A DNA stretch of 41,580 bases, taken from the NCBI RefSeq assembly GCF_001691415.1, contig NZ_LRRR01000035.1:1-41580 (forward strand), given 5' to 3'. The translations under genes and the position numbers were made by a program. This document shows positions 28,782-35,890 of this stretch, piece after piece. Under the pieces are notes generated by a model. It was given only the letters and a program-made list of their open reading frames with translations. It had not been told where the DNA came from and ran no database searches. Numbering within the stretch: the first letter of the stretch is position 1; each line of letters starts with the position of its first letter. This stretch comes from Pararhodobacter sp. CCB-MM2 (GTDB lineage Bacteria; Pseudomonadota; Alphaproteobacteria; Rhodobacterales; Rhodobacteraceae).

Positions 28782-29016
28782 CGGTCACCCACTGAGCCAT
28801 TAAGGCAAGACGCTGGCCGCAGTCTTCAAGAGCGGCTCGATCGGCTCCCCAGAAGGTCTCGACCTCTGCCTGAGGCATCGCCCTATCCGGAAGGTCCAAA
28901 GGAGCAGTGCATGGAGAGGTTAGCGTCTCCGGCGGATCATCTGGCACGAAGCCGACGCACGCTCTCAGCAGAAAGACACTCGCGAGAACCGTCTGGGTCA
29001 TTCCGGGCAACATCAT
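28774..29016 (-). CDS. o-spanin lipoprotein (Rz1-like)
   Basis: An 80-residue lipoprotein starting at ATG 29016, in a different frame from the i-spanin, with 80 bases overlapped. The signal peptide T-Q-T-V-L-A-S-V-F-L-L-R-A-C places the lipidated cysteine at residue 20. The mature part is proline-containing at first (F-V-P-D-D-P-P-E-T). Rz1 proteins sit in the outer membrane and join the i-spanin to fuse both membranes in the last step of lysis. The overlapping arrangement is typical and supports the call. Confidence 0.78.
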   Translation of the reverse strand: MMLPGMTQTVLASVFLLRACVGFVPDDPPETLTSPCTAPLDLPDRAMPQAEVETFWGADRAALEDCGQRLALMAQWVTAR

Positions 29017-29254
29017 CGAGCTCCTGTCTAAAGCGGTTTCGTTCGGCGGCAACGGCGGCCTGCGCCTCGGCAAGGCCTGCGACCCGCGCCTGAGCCTGCC
29101 GCATGGCTGCCTGAGCGACGGCCACGCGGTCAGCCTCGACCGATCCGCGCCAGTGCCAAACCCAGATGCCGACAGCGCCATGAGAGACGCACAGAGCCAC
29201 CGCGAGCGCGGGAACCCACGGCAGCAGGGCGCGGAGCCCCATCAGGGCGATCAC
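28937..29254 (-). CDS. i-spanin (Rz-like)
   Basis: A 105-residue protein with one N-terminal transmembrane helix (residues about 12-34, L-P-W-V-P-A-L-A-V-A-L-C-V) and a periplasmic coiled-coil (A-M-R-Q-A-Q-A-R-V-A-G-L-A-E-A-Q). Start ATG 29254 overlaps the endolysin stop as ATGA. It should span the periplasm together with the o-spanin encoded in the overlapping frame. Confidence 0.82.
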   Translation of the reverse strand: MIALMGLRALLPWVPALAVALCVSHGAVGIWVWHWRGSVEADRVAVAQAAMRQAQARVAGLAEAQAAVAAERNRFRQELDDVARNDPDGSRECLSAESVRRLRAR

Positions 29255-29778
29255 GGAAGCGCCTCAAGGCAGAGCCGTTGCTCCAGCGCGCGCCGGTTCG
29301 ACAGACCCTGCACCACGACACCCCCCGCACGGTTCCAGCGCGGCAGTTGGTTGCATGCCCCCTGCCAGTCGCCATCGTTCGCCAGCCGGGCAAGCGTCGA
29401 TCGGCAGGCCGCGCCAGTCCCGACGTTGTAGGACCAGCTGGTCAGCGCGACCTGCACGCCTTGCGGCTGGTCAGGCAGGCCGGGAATGCAGCCGATCAGG
29501 GCCGTGCGGTAATCGGCCAGCGCTGCGCCCAGCATCGCCGCGCATTGCTCGGGCGTGTAACTGTCGCCCTGCCGCACGCCGCGTGTCTCGCCATAGCATA
29601 CCGTCCACACGGGCGGGCTGGCGATGCGGTCGAGATAGGCGTCGGTAACCAGACCCTCACGCGGTCCAACAAAGGCGACGGCGGCAGCGATGACGGCGGC
29701 AGCACCGCCAGCAGCGGCAGCAGGGCGTCGGGCGCCACCCGTGAACAGGCCGCGCAGCGCTTCGATCAATCCGGGCAT
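29251..29778 (-). CDS. SAR endolysin (GH24 lysozyme)
   Basis: A 175-residue lysozyme of the P21 R type. Residues 19-37 are an A/G-rich weak transmembrane segment (signal-arrest-release). The GH24 catalytic set is E41 (R-E-G), D50 (Y-L-D) and T59 (V-W-T-V-C-Y-G-E-T). The spacing from D50 to T59 is three residues longer than in P21 R. Further family motifs are S-Y-N-V-G-T-G and a C-terminal cysteine. SAR endolysins are exported by Sec and stay inactive in the membrane until it is depolarised, so a pinholin is expected nearby. Confidence 0.9.
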   Translation of the reverse strand: MPGLIEALRGLFTGGARRPAAAAGGAAAVIAAAVAFVGPREGLVTDAYLDRIASPPVWTVCYGETRGVRQGDSYTPEQCAAMLGAALADYRTALIGCIPGLPDQPQGVQVALTSWSYNVGTGAACRSTLARLANDGDWQGACNQLPRWNRAGGVVVQGLSNRRALEQRLCLEALP

Positions 29779-29787
29779 GTCGCCCTC

Positions 29788-30231
29788 CTATGGGTAAAGA
29801 TGGGTCTCGGTCAGCCAGGGCCTCCATGGGCACTGGTGGAAGACGACAGCATGACTGGTGGCCATCTGCGCCGGGGGGATGCTCAGCCGCCACGGGCCGA
29901 ACTCGCTGATCCCTGCGGGCCGCGCGATGCTGCCGCGAAGATGCTCCACGATGACAGGAACGCTGGTTCCATTGCCATCGAGCGACCACGCGACCGCACG
30001 GAACTCGCAATCGGCACGGGTGCGTGTCAGGTGCCCCCAGATCAGGGTCGAGGCAGGGCCGTCAGCCTCCACGCGTGTGACAGTGAAGTTGGACGCAGCC
30101 GGCGCGAATAGGCCCTCGGCCTTTCCGATCAGCGGGAACATGAAGCGCGGCACGATCAGCGCCACCAGAACCACGCCGAGCCAGAAGAAATCCACTCGCG
30201 ACCATCGCGACCGGGTGAGGAATGACTTCAT
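29788..30231 (-). CDS. Single-span membrane protein in the lysis cassette
   Basis: A 147-residue protein starting at ATG 30231, coupled to the upstream stop by ATGA. Residues 14-33 (D-F-F-W-L-G-V-V-L-V-A-L-I-V-P-R-F-M-F) form one membrane helix, with about 110 residues beyond it, beta-rich and with two cysteines. I recognise no family. It lies between the holin candidate and the endolysin, so it may be an antiholin, a lysis-timing factor or a periplasmic accessory. Confidence 0.7.
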   Translation of the reverse strand: MKSFLTRSRWSRVDFFWLGVVLVALIVPRFMFPLIGKAEGLFAPAASNFTVTRVEADGPASTLIWGHLTRTRADCEFRAVAWSLDGNGTSVPVIVEHLRGSIARPAGISEFGPWRLSIPPAQMATSHAVVFHQCPWRPWLTETHLYP

Positions 30232-30515
30232 CGCCACGCCTCCCGGATTGCCATGATGCCGCCCGCGATGACGCCGGCTGCGCTGATCAGGTAAACCGCC
30301 GCGCGGAGGGTCCAACTCGCACGCTCATGCAGCATGACCACGGCATTGATGCGAGACAGCAACGGGCGGGTTTCCTTATCGGCACCGACTGGCACCTCTA
30401 GAAGGGCCTCGCATAGCCCCTCAAGCCTTTCGATCAGCGGCTGCCCCCCTGCGGGTGCCTCGAGCAGAACTCGGTGAAGATCCCGGATCATCCGGTCGCG
30501 GTCTGTGTCCTGCAT
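30228..30515 (-). CDS. Holin/pinholin candidate
   Basis: A 95-residue protein with a charged helical N-terminal 65 residues (D-R-D-R-M-I-R-D-L-H-R-V-L-L) and one hydrophobic helix near the C-terminus (A-V-Y-L-I-S-A-A-G-V-I-A-G-G-I-M-A-I). It is the first lysis-cassette gene. The single C-terminal span is unusual for a holin but occurs in small alphaproteobacterial phages. The call rests on position, size and the need for a depolarising partner for the SAR endolysin. Confidence 0.5.
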   Translation of the reverse strand: MQDTDRDRMIRDLHRVLLEAPAGGQPLIERLEGLCEALLEVPVGADKETRPLLSRINAVVMLHERASWTLRAAVYLISAAGVIAGGIMAIREAWR

Positions 30516-30519
30516 TGCT

Positions 30520-31152
30520 TCAGGCCGGCCAGTGGCTATCGTCTGCGTAGTCAGCCGGGATCGGGGATGCGTCCTTGAGGGTACGGGCAGCGAAGACGAT
30601 GGCGCTCACCCGCGCAGCTGCAGCTTGGCCGAACGCGAACACCGTCTGAGCGTCCATCTGCATGACGCTGTTGTCGTCCGCGATCCATGCGAACGGCTCA
30701 TCGCCACCGTGCCACAGGTAATCCCCCGCCTGCGCACCGGCCGCCAACGAGAAGCCCGCCAGCGTCCCGGCGCCAGAGATCCGCGTCTTGCTTTCCTGCG
30801 AGAAGTCGAACGGCTTTCCCGCGAAGGTGAAGGGCTCGACCATGCGGCGGTCGCGCTCTGCGTTGATCTGGGCGCGCAGGTTCTCGGTGGCCTGCGCCTG
30901 TTCTTCCGAGGTCATGCTGCGCACAGTCCACCCCTGAACCCATGCGCCGCTCTCCTGTGTGAAGCTGCCCGGCACCAGCACCTGCGTGGCTGGGTTGTAA
31001 TCCGGCTCATCCGCGCGCGTGTACGGATGCACGTCGAACTCTGCCAGCGATGCCGCCGAGATCTGGCGCGGGAAAGAGGTCTGCGCCTCATCGCGCCGCA
31101 GCGCGGTCAGGCTGTAGGGCGTCGGAACGCCGTCGATCAGTCGAAGGTACAT
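30520..31152 (-). CDS. Tail-fibre-assembly-like protein (DUF4376-like C-terminus)
   Basis: A 210-residue protein. The N-terminal 100 residues resemble short fibre-associated proteins (Y-S-L-T-A-L-R-R-D-E; W-V-Q-G-W-T-V-R-S-M-T-S-E-E-Q). The C-terminal part has the pattern I-N-A-E-R-D-R-R-M-V-E-P-F-T-F-A-G-K-P-F, as in DUF4376, found next to tail fibres. The last residue segment is A-D-Y-A-D-D-S-H-W-P-A. It probably aids folding or attachment of the fibre. It starts at the stop of the upstream gene. Confidence 0.65.
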   Translation of the reverse strand: MYLRLIDGVPTPYSLTALRRDEAQTSFPRQISAASLAEFDVHPYTRADEPDYNPATQVLVPGSFTQESGAWVQGWTVRSMTSEEQAQATENLRAQINAERDRRMVEPFTFAGKPFDFSQESKTRISGAGTLAGFSLAAGAQAGDYLWHGGDEPFAWIADDNSVMQMDAQTVFAFGQAAAARVSAIVFAARTLKDASPIPADYADDSHWPA

Positions 31153-31391
31153 TATGCCTGCTCCACTTGCTTTTTGATGACGGTCAGCATGATCTGGGCC
31201 TTACGCTGCTCAAGAACCGAAGACGCCAGCAGCCCTTGCAGGCTCTCCTTGAATCCCTGCAGTTCCGGGTCGTCGCCAATCTCGGCAATCGCCAGACGGA
31301 AGTTGTCGATGTTCACCTGATATTCGGTGACTTCCTTTTCCCGTGCCTCAAGGGCGCCGGTCAGGATATCTTGACGATATGCGTGCTGCAT
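31152..31391 (-). CDS. Small coiled-coil protein (79 residues)
   Basis: A 79-residue, all-helical acidic protein (A-L-E-A-R-E-K-E-V-T-E-Y-Q-V-N-I-D-N-F-R near the start). Its ATG shares an A with the stop of the propeller gene (TAATG). Small helical proteins downstream of phage adhesins often serve as chaperones. The role here is inferred from position. Confidence 0.65.
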   Translation of the reverse strand: MQHAYRQDILTGALEAREKEVTEYQVNIDNFRLAIAEIGDDPELQGFKESLQGLLASSVLEQRKAQIMLTVIKKQVEQA

Positions 31392-32437
31392 TATCCTTCT
31401 CCTATAATAACGTCGATTCCGCTGTTTGAAGGAAGAGTTGCTGGATCGCTATACTTTGTTCCGAAGCCTGTCGAAGCATCCCACGGGTAAGCGATGACGC
31501 GTGGGGATGACGTAGTTGCCATTAAGATCGCATCGCCAGTTGGACTGAAATTTACTGCGCCAGTCCAACCAGATGGAAGGGTAGAGGGGTTGCTGTACCG
31601 TGCCCCAAAGCCAGTGGAGTCATCCCACTGATACGCGCTAATATACGGGGAGGAGCTGTGAGAAATAGCGACGGCATCGCCATCAGGACTGAACGCCACA
31701 TCCAGCCCATCACCAGCCATTCCAGCCGACGGATTGCTGTACTTTGTCCCGAAGCCTGTCGAAGCATCCCACGGGTAAGCAGTGACACGCGGGGATGACG
31801 AATGCGCGACGGCAATGACGGAACCGTTTGGGGAGAACGAAACACCCCAGCCGACTCCAGCCGGAAGGGATGCTGGATTGGTGTATTTGGCGCCGAACCC
31901 TGTCCCGTCATCCCACTGGTACGCGTAAATATAAGGGGAATTGTTTATCGCCACAGCGACAGCATCCCCATCCGGGCTAAATGCTACATCGCGACCCGTC
32001 GAAGGGACGCCAGACGCGGGATTTGAGTACCGGCTTCCGAATCCGGTCACGTCAGACCATTCGTATGCTGCAATGTATGGGGAGGAGGTACCAACAGCTG
32101 CGATAGCAGTGCCGGATGGATTGAAGTTCACACGATATGTTATGCTGAATGTCGATGCTAGAGCTGAGAATTTTGTCCCAAATCCTGTCAGCGGGTCGAA
32201 CTGGAACGCGCCGATATTTCCGCTTTCGGTCACAGCAACGGACGACATAGAGGGGCTAAACGCAGCCCCATTCACTTGATAACTCAACGCGGAAGATGGG
32301 TTTGAGAACTTCGCGCCAAATCCATCTGCGGCAGTCCATGGGTAAGCCGAAACATATGGCGCACCATCATGCCCGACAATCACCGTCTGATCCTTCACGC
32401 CAACCTGTGCGCTCATCAATTTCTGCGCGATGCTCAT
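31391..32437 (-). CDS. Seven-repeat beta-propeller tail protein, putative adhesin
   Basis: A 348-residue protein from ATG 32437, ATGA-coupled to the fibre gene. After a 25-residue helical N-terminus come seven repeats of about 45 residues with the pattern S-P-x-I-x-A-Y-x-W-D-x-x-T-G-F-G-x-x-Y-S, then N-P and F-S-P-D-G-D-A-V-A. Seven WD40-like blades would close a propeller; the last repeat lacks its second half, which the N-terminal strand T-V-I-V-G-H-D-G may complete. Two repeats are 55/60 identical in DNA (31453-31512 and 31741-31800). It probably forms a tail-tip binding domain. Confidence 0.8.
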   Translation of the reverse strand: MSIAQKLMSAQVGVKDQTVIVGHDGAPYVSAYPWTAADGFGAKFSNPSSALSYQVNGAAFSPSMSSVAVTESGNIGAFQFDPLTGFGTKFSALASTFSITYRVNFNPSGTAIAAVGTSSPYIAAYEWSDVTGFGSRYSNPASGVPSTGRDVAFSPDGDAVAVAINNSPYIYAYQWDDGTGFGAKYTNPASLPAGVGWGVSFSPNGSVIAVAHSSSPRVTAYPWDASTGFGTKYSNPSAGMAGDGLDVAFSPDGDAVAISHSSSPYISAYQWDDSTGFGARYSNPSTLPSGWTGAVNFSPTGDAILMATTSSPRVIAYPWDASTGFGTKYSDPATLPSNSGIDVIIGEG

Positions 32438-33180
32438 GCCATTGCATCCCCGGAGAGGAACCCGAGCCAAGTGGTGCCGCCGTCGACGGTGACGAACACA
32501 TAGGCGTCGGTTTCGCCGCTTGCCGGTGCGTCCGGTGCCGTGCCGCCTGCCCAGTCCACGGACGCGGGCCAAGTCAGCGTGTGGGTGCCACCAGCGGTCA
32601 CAATCAGGGTGAACGCGCTGCCGGTGCCGGTTGCGGCGGGGTTGTCGAAGGTGAACGTCGTGTTCCCGCTCGTGGTCAGGGTGAATACGGTTGCCGCCTC
32701 CAGATCCACGGACGGCGTGGTGCCGGACAGGGCCGAGACGGTTTCCTGCGCCTCAAGCGTTTTCAACGGGCCGGTGAGGGTGCCGCCAGCAAGCGCGAGA
32801 TAGTCCGCCGCCGCCTCATCAGCCATCGTGCCGAGCCCAAGCTCTGTCTTGGCCGCAGCAGCATCAGCGAGGGCAATGAGGGTCCGGCCGAAGCTCGTGA
32901 TCGTGGCGAGATCCGCAGACGACGCACCGTTGAAGAACGGCATCCGGTCCGCAGCCGGGGTTACCCCGGCGAGGGCATTGAGGGACGCGGTCAGCAGGTT
33001 GGTGCGGGCGCCAGCCTCAGTGGTCGCGCCCGTGCCGCCAGCGGAAATGGGCCGGGCGGTGTTCGCATCCGCCTGAAGGTCTTCGAGCGGGTCATTGTGC
33101 TGCGCTGCCGTGGCAAGCGTGCCGTCGCTGGCCTCGTAGCCTGCGGGAAGGTTGTATACGCCGGAGAGATTTCGGGGCAT
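32434..33180 (-). CDS. Tail fibre/spike protein
   Basis: A 248-residue protein starting M-P-R-N-L-S-G-V-Y-N-L-P-A-G, a typical opening of podoviral fibre proteins. The segment R-P-I-S-A-G-G-T-G-A-T-T (about residues 43-54) is the common fibre repeat motif. Glycine- and alanine-rich beta sequence follows, and the last 90 residues form a beta domain (F-T-L-T-T-S-G-N-T-T-F-T-F). It is short for a fibre and is coupled to the propeller gene, so the two may act as one receptor-binding apparatus. Confidence 0.75.
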   Translation of the reverse strand: MPRNLSGVYNLPAGYEASDGTLATAAQHNDPLEDLQADANTARPISAGGTGATTEAGARTNLLTASLNALAGVTPAADRMPFFNGASSADLATITSFGRTLIALADAAAAKTELGLGTMADEAAADYLALAGGTLTGPLKTLEAQETVSALSGTTPSVDLEAATVFTLTTSGNTTFTFDNPAATGTGSAFTLIVTAGGTHTLTWPASVDWAGGTAPDAPASGETDAYVFVTVDGGTTWLGFLSGDAMA

Positions 33181-33199
33181 GGTCTGTCCTCATGAAGAA

Positions 33200-33219
33200 G
33201 CCGCCCGGCGAGGGGCGGC
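33200..33219 (-). terminator. Hairpin upstream of the fibre gene
   Basis: GCCGCCC and GGGCGGC with a 6-base loop; on the minus strand TTCTTC follows. It may end ejection-gene transcription or form part of the fibre leader, since it lies only 20 bases before the fibre ATG. It also precedes the opposite-strand lipoprotein gene. Confidence 0.4.
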
Positions 33220-33242
33220 GGTGGTGCGTTTTGGAGGCTGTG

Positions 33243-33614
33243 ATGAGGCTACTTTTGGCCGTGGGCGCTTGTGCCGCCCTATCCGGGTGCATATCTGACA
33301 CTCGATCTTACAATGAACTCGGATACACGGAGCGGCAGGAAGTCCTTGCCGGATTGGTCGAGTCCTGCGTTGAGCAGGGCGTTGCGGTTGGCTCTCCGCA
33401 GATGGAGCAATGCACCTTGGCCGAGGCCCAGCGATGGGAAGCCGACAGGGTGCGATCGATCCAGACGCGGGGTCGTGTCGCTGCCGCCATGGGGAGCGCT
33501 TCTCAGAGCTTCCACGCGGCTGCGGCATCATCCCGAGCGCAGGCCACGTCGCGGACGGTGAACTGCAGATCGGTCAACGCCGTGGACGGGTCAGTCCGAA
33601 CGAGCTGTTATTGA
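33243..33614 (+). CDS. Lipoprotein cargo gene on the opposite strand of the late operon
   Basis: A 123-residue lipoprotein. ATG 33243 is preceded by GGAGG. The signal peptide M-R-L-L-L-A-V-G-A-C-A-A-L-S-G-C has a perfect L-S-G-C lipobox with lipidated C16. The mature part is about 107 residues with four further cysteines (S-C-V-E-Q, Q-C-T-L-A, V-N-C-R and the final T-S-C-Y), likely two disulfides, consistent with a periplasmic fold. It is transcribed against its neighbours, as cargo (moron) genes often are. A receptor-blocking role like T5 Llp is possible but unproven. Confidence 0.75.
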   Translation: MRLLLAVGACAALSGCISDTRSYNELGYTERQEVLAGLVESCVEQGVAVGSPQMEQCTLAEAQRWEADRVRSIQTRGRVAAAMGSASQSFHAAAASSRAQATSRTVNCRSVNAVDGSVRTSCY

Positions 33615-33629
33615 TGGGGAAGGAAGCGG

Positions 33630-33842
33630 ATGGCAGACACCTTTGTTGTTGTTGATGCGCGCCAACTGCCGTTCATCATCGCAAGTGGCATCATTCTGGC
33701 CTATTTCGCGATACTCCTTTGCCGCCTCGGGATGAACATCTTCCGAAACAACACAGGGTGGCGCGGCCTCGTTGGGGCTGTGATGTTCTTCTTCGGCTTG
33801 GTGTTCTCTGTCGTTTTGATACTTGCTGCTGCGGATGTTTAG
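33630..33842 (+). CDS. Two-span small membrane protein on the opposite strand
   Basis: A 70-residue protein, 15 bases after the lipoprotein gene, with a likely GGAAGG site upstream. Two transmembrane helices are evident (residues about 13-34, I-I-A-S-G-I-I-L-A-Y-F-A-I-L-L, and 45-66, L-V-G-A-V-M-F-F-F-G-L-V-F-S-V-V). Its stop overlaps the stop of the convergent ejection gene by 4 bases. It may work with the lipoprotein. A holin role is less likely, since it is far from the lysis genes and oppositely oriented. Confidence 0.65.
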   Translation: MADTFVVVDARQLPFIIASGIILAYFAILLCRLGMNIFRNNTGWRGLVGAVMFFFGLVFSVVLILAAADV

Positions 33843-35890
33843 CGAGCCGACAGCGCGCTTGCGACTTGAGAGACGGCAGGGATCGAGCCGTATCCCGCCA
33901 AGCCAAGAGCAAGCGCCAGGTTCGATCCCGCGTTGAAGTTCGTCGGCCGAGCGGCGAGAGCGCGAGCCACAGCGTCGATAGCGCTCGATGCCGTTCCTCC
34001 CTGCTGCGTCAAGAGGTCGGCAATCTGGCTCCGGACCTGCTCTTGCATCGAGGAAATGGCCTCTGGGCCCGACCCCATAAGCTCGCCCGCGACGTTTTGG
34101 GCAGCGCCAAGGATACGGCCACGGCGAAGATCACCCGGCACGGTGGCGTCATCGATGTACTGCCCAACGGCAGCACGCCCTGCCGTCCGTGAGTTCGTGG
34201 CTACGTTTGCGCGAAGGCCGAGGGCCGCGCCAGCGCGCTCAAGTTGGCCTCTGATTGCCGGCCATTCGTCACCAAACAGCGCCTCCATGCGGCGTTGAGC
34301 GTTGGGGCTCGACAGACGGCGGTAGGCATCAAGCGCTTGCCTCGCGTCGATGTTCTGATCCGACGCCACAGCCCGCACGTTGCCGGCGAGTTCTTCAATC
34401 TGGCCGATGATGCCCGACCGCATCGCCGCGCGCTCAGCAGTGGTCGACCCGGCGATCTGCTCAATCACCTCATCCGTCGTCAGGCGCGGAGACAAGAGCT
34501 CAGTGCCGAACCGAACGGCATTACGCTGCCCGATGGCGTCCGCCGCAGTGTCGAGGGCGGTCTGATACTCAGGCACCAGAGACGCCACATTGTCGCGGAT
34601 CTCGCGAGACAGCCCCTCATAGGCCGCGCCCATCCTGGTCTGACCGCCGAGAGCCCCAGCCCCATCACCGCTCTCTGCCAGTTGGCCGAGCGCCTGACGG
34701 ATGTAGTCCCATTGGCGCACGTCAGGCGGGCGCGTGAAGGTGACGGCGCCGTCATCTGCGATGCTCGCCATGATCTGGGCCGACTCCTCGCCGCGCAGGC
34801 GCATGAGGCGGTTGGCATACGTGATCGCCTCGGGCGGTAGACGCGGGGAGACACGATCGAGAAGGCGGGCGCCGGCTTCCGACGAATAGTCGATCGGTAT
34901 CGAATAGGCCGCGTCGTATGCTGTGCGGCGAGCGCCAGCGCTGCCCGTTCTGATGCTGTCCATGAGGCTAGCCGGGCTTTGCTGCGGCCCCTGACGGCCA
35001 CCACGCAGGGCGTCAACAAGGTCATCATAGGCCGCACCTGCGCGCGTCGAGATCCGGTCACGCGCGGCCTGCACTCCAGGCACTGGCGTTTGCAGGGTAT
35101 AGTCGAGGGCACCAGAGAGTTGCGGGCTGGCATCGGCAAGCATTGCATCCGGGCCGGCGCGGCTGAGAGCCGCCCGCATCGCGGCGGGATCATCTGACCC
35201 GATAAGAGCCGTGACGACACGCGCCGTTTCCGGCGTTACCCCAAGCTGCGCGGCAACATCGCGACCGATACCCCGCGCTCGGATTGCGTTCGATCCCATC
35301 CGCCAAAGCGATCTTCCCGCCTCAGCCGCAACGGGCGCGGCCCCGCCGATCACACCGCCAAGCGCGCCACCTAGCGCGGCCGACTGCGCGCGATCACCGA
35401 AACCGCCTTCACCCTCCATGAACCCGTATCCAGCCCCGGAGGCTGCGCCAAAGCCAAGGCCTGCGGCAAAGCGTCCGCCAAGGCCTCTTGCCGCTGTTCC
35501 AACGGCGCCAACACCAAGCAACGCAGGCACCGCGGCCCCCACAAGGTCAGCCGACAGCCGGCCAAGGCCAGACATGTTTTCCTCGTTCTGGCGAAGGCGC
35601 TGCAGCTCTGCGTCATAATCGGTGCCGCGAAGCGTGCTGTACATCGCCGCGCTTGCCTCATCACCGGCAAGGCCGAGGGTGGCGCTTTCGCCCGCCCGGT
35701 TAATCCATGTCCCGAGGCTTTCGCCATAGCTCTGCACGCCGTCATTGGGATCACCGACAAGGTTGTCGTAGATCATCTGGCCGAACCCGCGCTCTTGCGG
35801 CTCCTGCGGCTGTTCCTGCTGGGGAGCGGAGGCACGGCGGGCGCGGGCTGCTGCTGCGGCAAGCTCCAGCTCAAGGTTCAGATCGGTCAT
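33839..35890 (-). CDS. Internal virion/ejection protein (683 residues)
   Basis: The start ATG 35890 shares its A with the upstream stop (TGATG). After a helical N-terminus comes a glycine/alanine-rich hydrophobic region at about residues 95-175 (A-V-P-A-L-L-G-V-G-A-V-G-T-A-A-R-G; L-G-G-A-L-G-G-V-I-G-G-A-A-P-V), able to insert in membranes. The remaining 500 residues are helical. Large helical proteins with such a segment, encoded between tail hub and fibre, are the DNA-ejection proteins of P22-like phages. No enzymatic motif is visible. Confidence 0.75.
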   Translation of the reverse strand: MTDLNLELELAAAAARARRASAPQQEQPQEPQERGFGQMIYDNLVGDPNDGVQSYGESLGTWINRAGESATLGLAGDEASAAMYSTLRGTDYDAELQRLRQNEENMSGLGRLSADLVGAAVPALLGVGAVGTAARGLGGRFAAGLGFGAASGAGYGFMEGEGGFGDRAQSAALGGALGGVIGGAAPVAAEAGRSLWRMGSNAIRARGIGRDVAAQLGVTPETARVVTALIGSDDPAAMRAALSRAGPDAMLADASPQLSGALDYTLQTPVPGVQAARDRISTRAGAAYDDLVDALRGGRQGPQQSPASLMDSIRTGSAGARRTAYDAAYSIPIDYSSEAGARLLDRVSPRLPPEAITYANRLMRLRGEESAQIMASIADDGAVTFTRPPDVRQWDYIRQALGQLAESGDGAGALGGQTRMGAAYEGLSREIRDNVASLVPEYQTALDTAADAIGQRNAVRFGTELLSPRLTTDEVIEQIAGSTTAERAAMRSGIIGQIEELAGNVRAVASDQNIDARQALDAYRRLSSPNAQRRMEALFGDEWPAIRGQLERAGAALGLRANVATNSRTAGRAAVGQYIDDATVPGDLRRGRILGAAQNVAGELMGSGPEAISSMQEQVRSQIADLLTQQGGTASSAIDAVARALAARPTNFNAGSNLALALGLAGYGSIPAVSQVASALSAR

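Noticed and set aside
31391..32437. Repeat-rich DNA as tandem non-coding repeats
   Set aside because: The repeats keep frame and encode the propeller blades.
33630..33842. Holin for the lysis cassette
   Set aside because: It has two membrane spans, but it is on the opposite strand and more than 3 kb from the lysis genes.
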